Assembly (NCBI RefSeq): GCF_014229965.1
Contig: NZ_JABGBW010000008.1
Location: 1-56,632, forward strand
Direction of reading: 5' to 3'
DNA length: 56,632 nucleotides
DNA from: Peptostreptococcus canis
Lineage (GTDB): Bacteria; Bacillota; Clostridia; Peptostreptococcales; Peptostreptococcaceae
Shown here: piece after piece, positions 55,589-56,632 of the stretch
Numbering within the stretch: the stretch's first letter is position 1
Layout: each line of letters begins with the position of its first letter
Program-made: the position numbers and the translations under genes
The notes under the pieces: generated by a model
Told to the model about the DNA's origin: nothing
The model's database searches: none
The model's input: the letters and a program-made list of their open reading frames with translations, nothing else

Positions 55589-55651
55589 TGTATTATCTAT
55601 AATAATAATTGGGTATATAGATATTAACTATAAAAATTGGAGGTTATTAAT

Positions 55652-56371
55652 ATGGCAGAAGAAAAAAAACCATTTGGCTGTGGCTCAAAAAGCACTCCAA
55701 AAGAAAATATTGATAAAGTAGTTGAAGAAAAGAATATTATTGAAAAAGAGAAGGGAGTAAAGAAAATGTTACAAATAGGAAGACCAGCTCCGGATTTCGA
55801 AGTTCCGGCATATCACAATGGAGAATTTACAAATGTTAAACTTAGCGATTATAAAGGAAAGTGGGTTTTACTTTGCTTTTACCCAGGAGACTTTACATTT
55901 GTCTGAGCTACTGAAGTATCAGCAGTTGCTGATAGATATAAAGAATTCCAAGAGCTTGGAGTTGAAGTTATCTCAATGAGCGTTGATAGCGTATTTGTTC
56001 ATAAAGTATGGAATGATACTGAACTTTCTAAAATGGTAGATGGAGGAATTCCATATAAAATGGGTTCTGATGCCGGCGGAGAAGTAGGTAAAATATATGG
56101 AATTTATGATGAAGATGCCAAAGTAGATACAAGAGGTAGATTTATAATAGATCCTGATGGAATTGTTCAAGCATTTGAAGTACTAACTCCTCCTGTTGGA
56201 AGAAATGTGTCTGAAGCTTTAAGGCAAGTACAGGCATATCAACATGTAAGAAAACATGGTGGAAGTGAAGTTACTCCTTCAGGCTGGCAACCTGGAAAGA
56301 AAACATTGAAACCTGGTCCAGATTTGGTTGCTAATGTTTGGAAACACTGGACAGTAAAAGATGCAAAGTAG
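55652..56371 (+). CDS. Selenocysteine-containing peroxiredoxin (in-frame UGA at codon 85)
   Basis: A thiol/selenol peroxidase of the AhpC-type peroxiredoxin family, 239 codons with UGA (55904-55906) read as Sec. The frame is identical on both sides: GDFTFV before the UGA and [14 protein letters not shown] after, so UGA stands exactly where relatives have the peroxidatic Cys in FTFVCPTE. A SECIS-like hairpin follows. The ATG at 55652 follows TTGGAGG by 8 nt; TTG at 55637 is part of that site. The N-terminus carries an extra ~37 residues with Cys10 (FGCGS) ahead of the usual [13 protein letters not shown] start. The C-terminal motif reads EVTPSGW, where typical 2-Cys enzymes have EVCPA, so the resolving Cys is missing. 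The Sec machinery must lie outside the window. Confidence 0.93.
55904..55934 (+). promoter_or_regulatory. UGA codon with bacterial SECIS-like hairpin
   Basis: Ten bases after the UGA, TATCAGC and GCTGATA (55917-55923, 55928-55934) form a perfect 7-bp stem with loop AGTT, extendable to 8 bp. Position and a G/U-bearing apical loop fit a bacterial SECIS recognised by SelB. Confidence 0.8.
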
Positions 56372-56436
56372 AGAATTAAGTAAGTAATTAATATAAAACT
56401 ACTTAAACTTTTAATAGTTATTCAAGTCTATAATTT

Positions 56437-56516
56437 ATAACGTTGATAGTAATAAAAAAATCCATGATCATCAGTCAGATGAAAATGGAAAAATTGCTAT
56501 CGGCGTTATTTTTTTT
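56437..56516 (+). terminator. Conserved three-tier hairpin with U-tract (copy 2), after the peroxiredoxin gene
   Basis: A 17-bp outer stem (56437-56453 with 56493-56509, four G-U pairs) encloses TCCAT/ATGGA and a CATC/GATG tip, ending in eight T. It shares CGTTGATAGTAATA, TCCAT and ATGGAAAA with the element at 18117-18188, with compensatory changes in the stems. It starts 65 nt after the stop codon. Confidence 0.78.
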
Positions 56517-56533
56517 AGAAAAAATTAGTTTAT

Positions 56534-56557
56534 AAAAAACTCCGGAAAAATCCGGAG
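56534..56557 (-). terminator. Terminator of the rRNA operon
   Basis: CTCCGGA/TCCGGAG (56540-56546 with 56551-56557) has a 4-nt loop and is followed on the minus strand by six T. Confidence 0.88.
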
Positions 56558-56562
56558 CTTGT

Positions 56563-56632
56563 CACGTAGCTACGTCCTATTCTCCCGGGCAGCTTCCCGC
56601 CAAGTACCTTCAGCGCTAAAGAGCTTAACTTC
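56563..56632 (-). rRNA. rrf: 5S ribosomal RNA, 3' part
   Basis: The minus strand begins GAAGTTAAGCTCTTTAGCGC and continues GGTACTTGGCGGGAAGC, GGGAGAATAGGACG, the conserved core and 3' half of 5S rRNA. The 5' half lies beyond the window. The exact 3' end (about 56561-56570) is estimated. 5S is presumably last in an rrn operon running convergently to the peroxiredoxin gene. Confidence 0.93.

Larger units (their letters stand above)
55200..55651. other. Divergent promoter region, pyc / selenocysteine peroxiredoxin
   Basis: This 452-bp AT-rich stretch contains the pyc promoter (55238-55266), a GCACT/AGTGC inverted repeat around a TATAAT at about 55400-55434 and the peroxiredoxin promoter (55559-55588). 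A weak half-match to a PerR-type box (CTATAATAATAATTG, near 55597-55611) is not convincing. No gene is seen. Confidence 0.55.

Noticed and set aside
55597-55611. PerR box upstream of the peroxiredoxin gene
   Set aside because: Only the left half matches well; the right half has four of seven bases, which is expected by chance in such AT-rich DNA.
55637-56371. Reading the peroxiredoxin as a frameshifted or nonsense-broken pseudogene of two fragments
   Set aside because: Both halves are in the same frame, are fully conserved, and the UGA lies precisely at the catalytic Cys codon with a SECIS-like hairpin after it.

Overview
The window is low-GC (roughly 30%) bacterial DNA with Gram-positive signals: strong AGGAGG-type ribosome binding sites, sigma-A promoters that mostly carry a TGn extended -10, sortase-dependent pili, CWB2 wall-binding proteins, an archaeal-type prolyl-tRNA synthetase under a T-box, and a peroxiredoxin read through an in-frame UGA (selenocysteine). 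Together these suggest an anaerobic Firmicute, most like the Gram-positive anaerobic cocci (Peptoniphilaceae/Tissierellia). That placement is inference from gene content; no species is claimed.

Layout. 1-3893 (minus): rpsL-rpsG-fusA-tuf, with one promoter before rpsL and another before tuf; tuf runs off the window edge. 4057-8593 (plus): CapA-like phosphoesterase, M29 aminopeptidase, 14-helix MFS exporter and a GRAM-domain membrane protein. 8594-10209: a GC-richer patch, then an AbiE-type toxin/antitoxin pair (minus). 10325-11762: a flavodoxin with a Fur-like operator, divergent from an AraC regulator. 11832-13161 (plus): ispD and ispF of the MEP isoprenoid pathway. 13362-17966 (minus): a CWB2 protein and a heterodimeric CydDC-like ABC exporter with a second Fur-like operator.

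18222-35218 (minus) is a 17-kb surface-pilus island. In transcription order it encodes a small pilin (probable base), two class C sortases, a ~2,680-residue adhesin with two von Willebrand A modules, the backbone pilin, a third class C sortase, and a Cna-B surface protein ending in LPQTG. Internal terminators and inverted repeats probably set the ratio of backbone pilin to sortase.

35776-42565 (minus): proS with its T-box leader, a PIN-TRAM membrane protein, radA, and an EF-G paralogue with a shortened switch I region. 42818-51305 (minus): an operon of two giant CWB2-anchored proteins, one a helical/beta-repeat surface protein and one a subtilisin-like protease. 51756-55199 (minus): pyruvate carboxylase. 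55652-56371 (plus): selenocysteine peroxiredoxin, convergent with the 3' end of an rRNA operon (5S rRNA) that leaves the window.

Most notable: (i) the UGA-containing peroxiredoxin with a SECIS-like hairpin and no C-terminal resolving cysteine; (ii) a conserved, covarying ~70-80-nt three-tier hairpin ending in a U-tract, present twice in unrelated 3' contexts; (iii) the duplicated VWA/Cna-B architecture of the giant pilus adhesin; (iv) two promoters overlapped by Fur-like operators.
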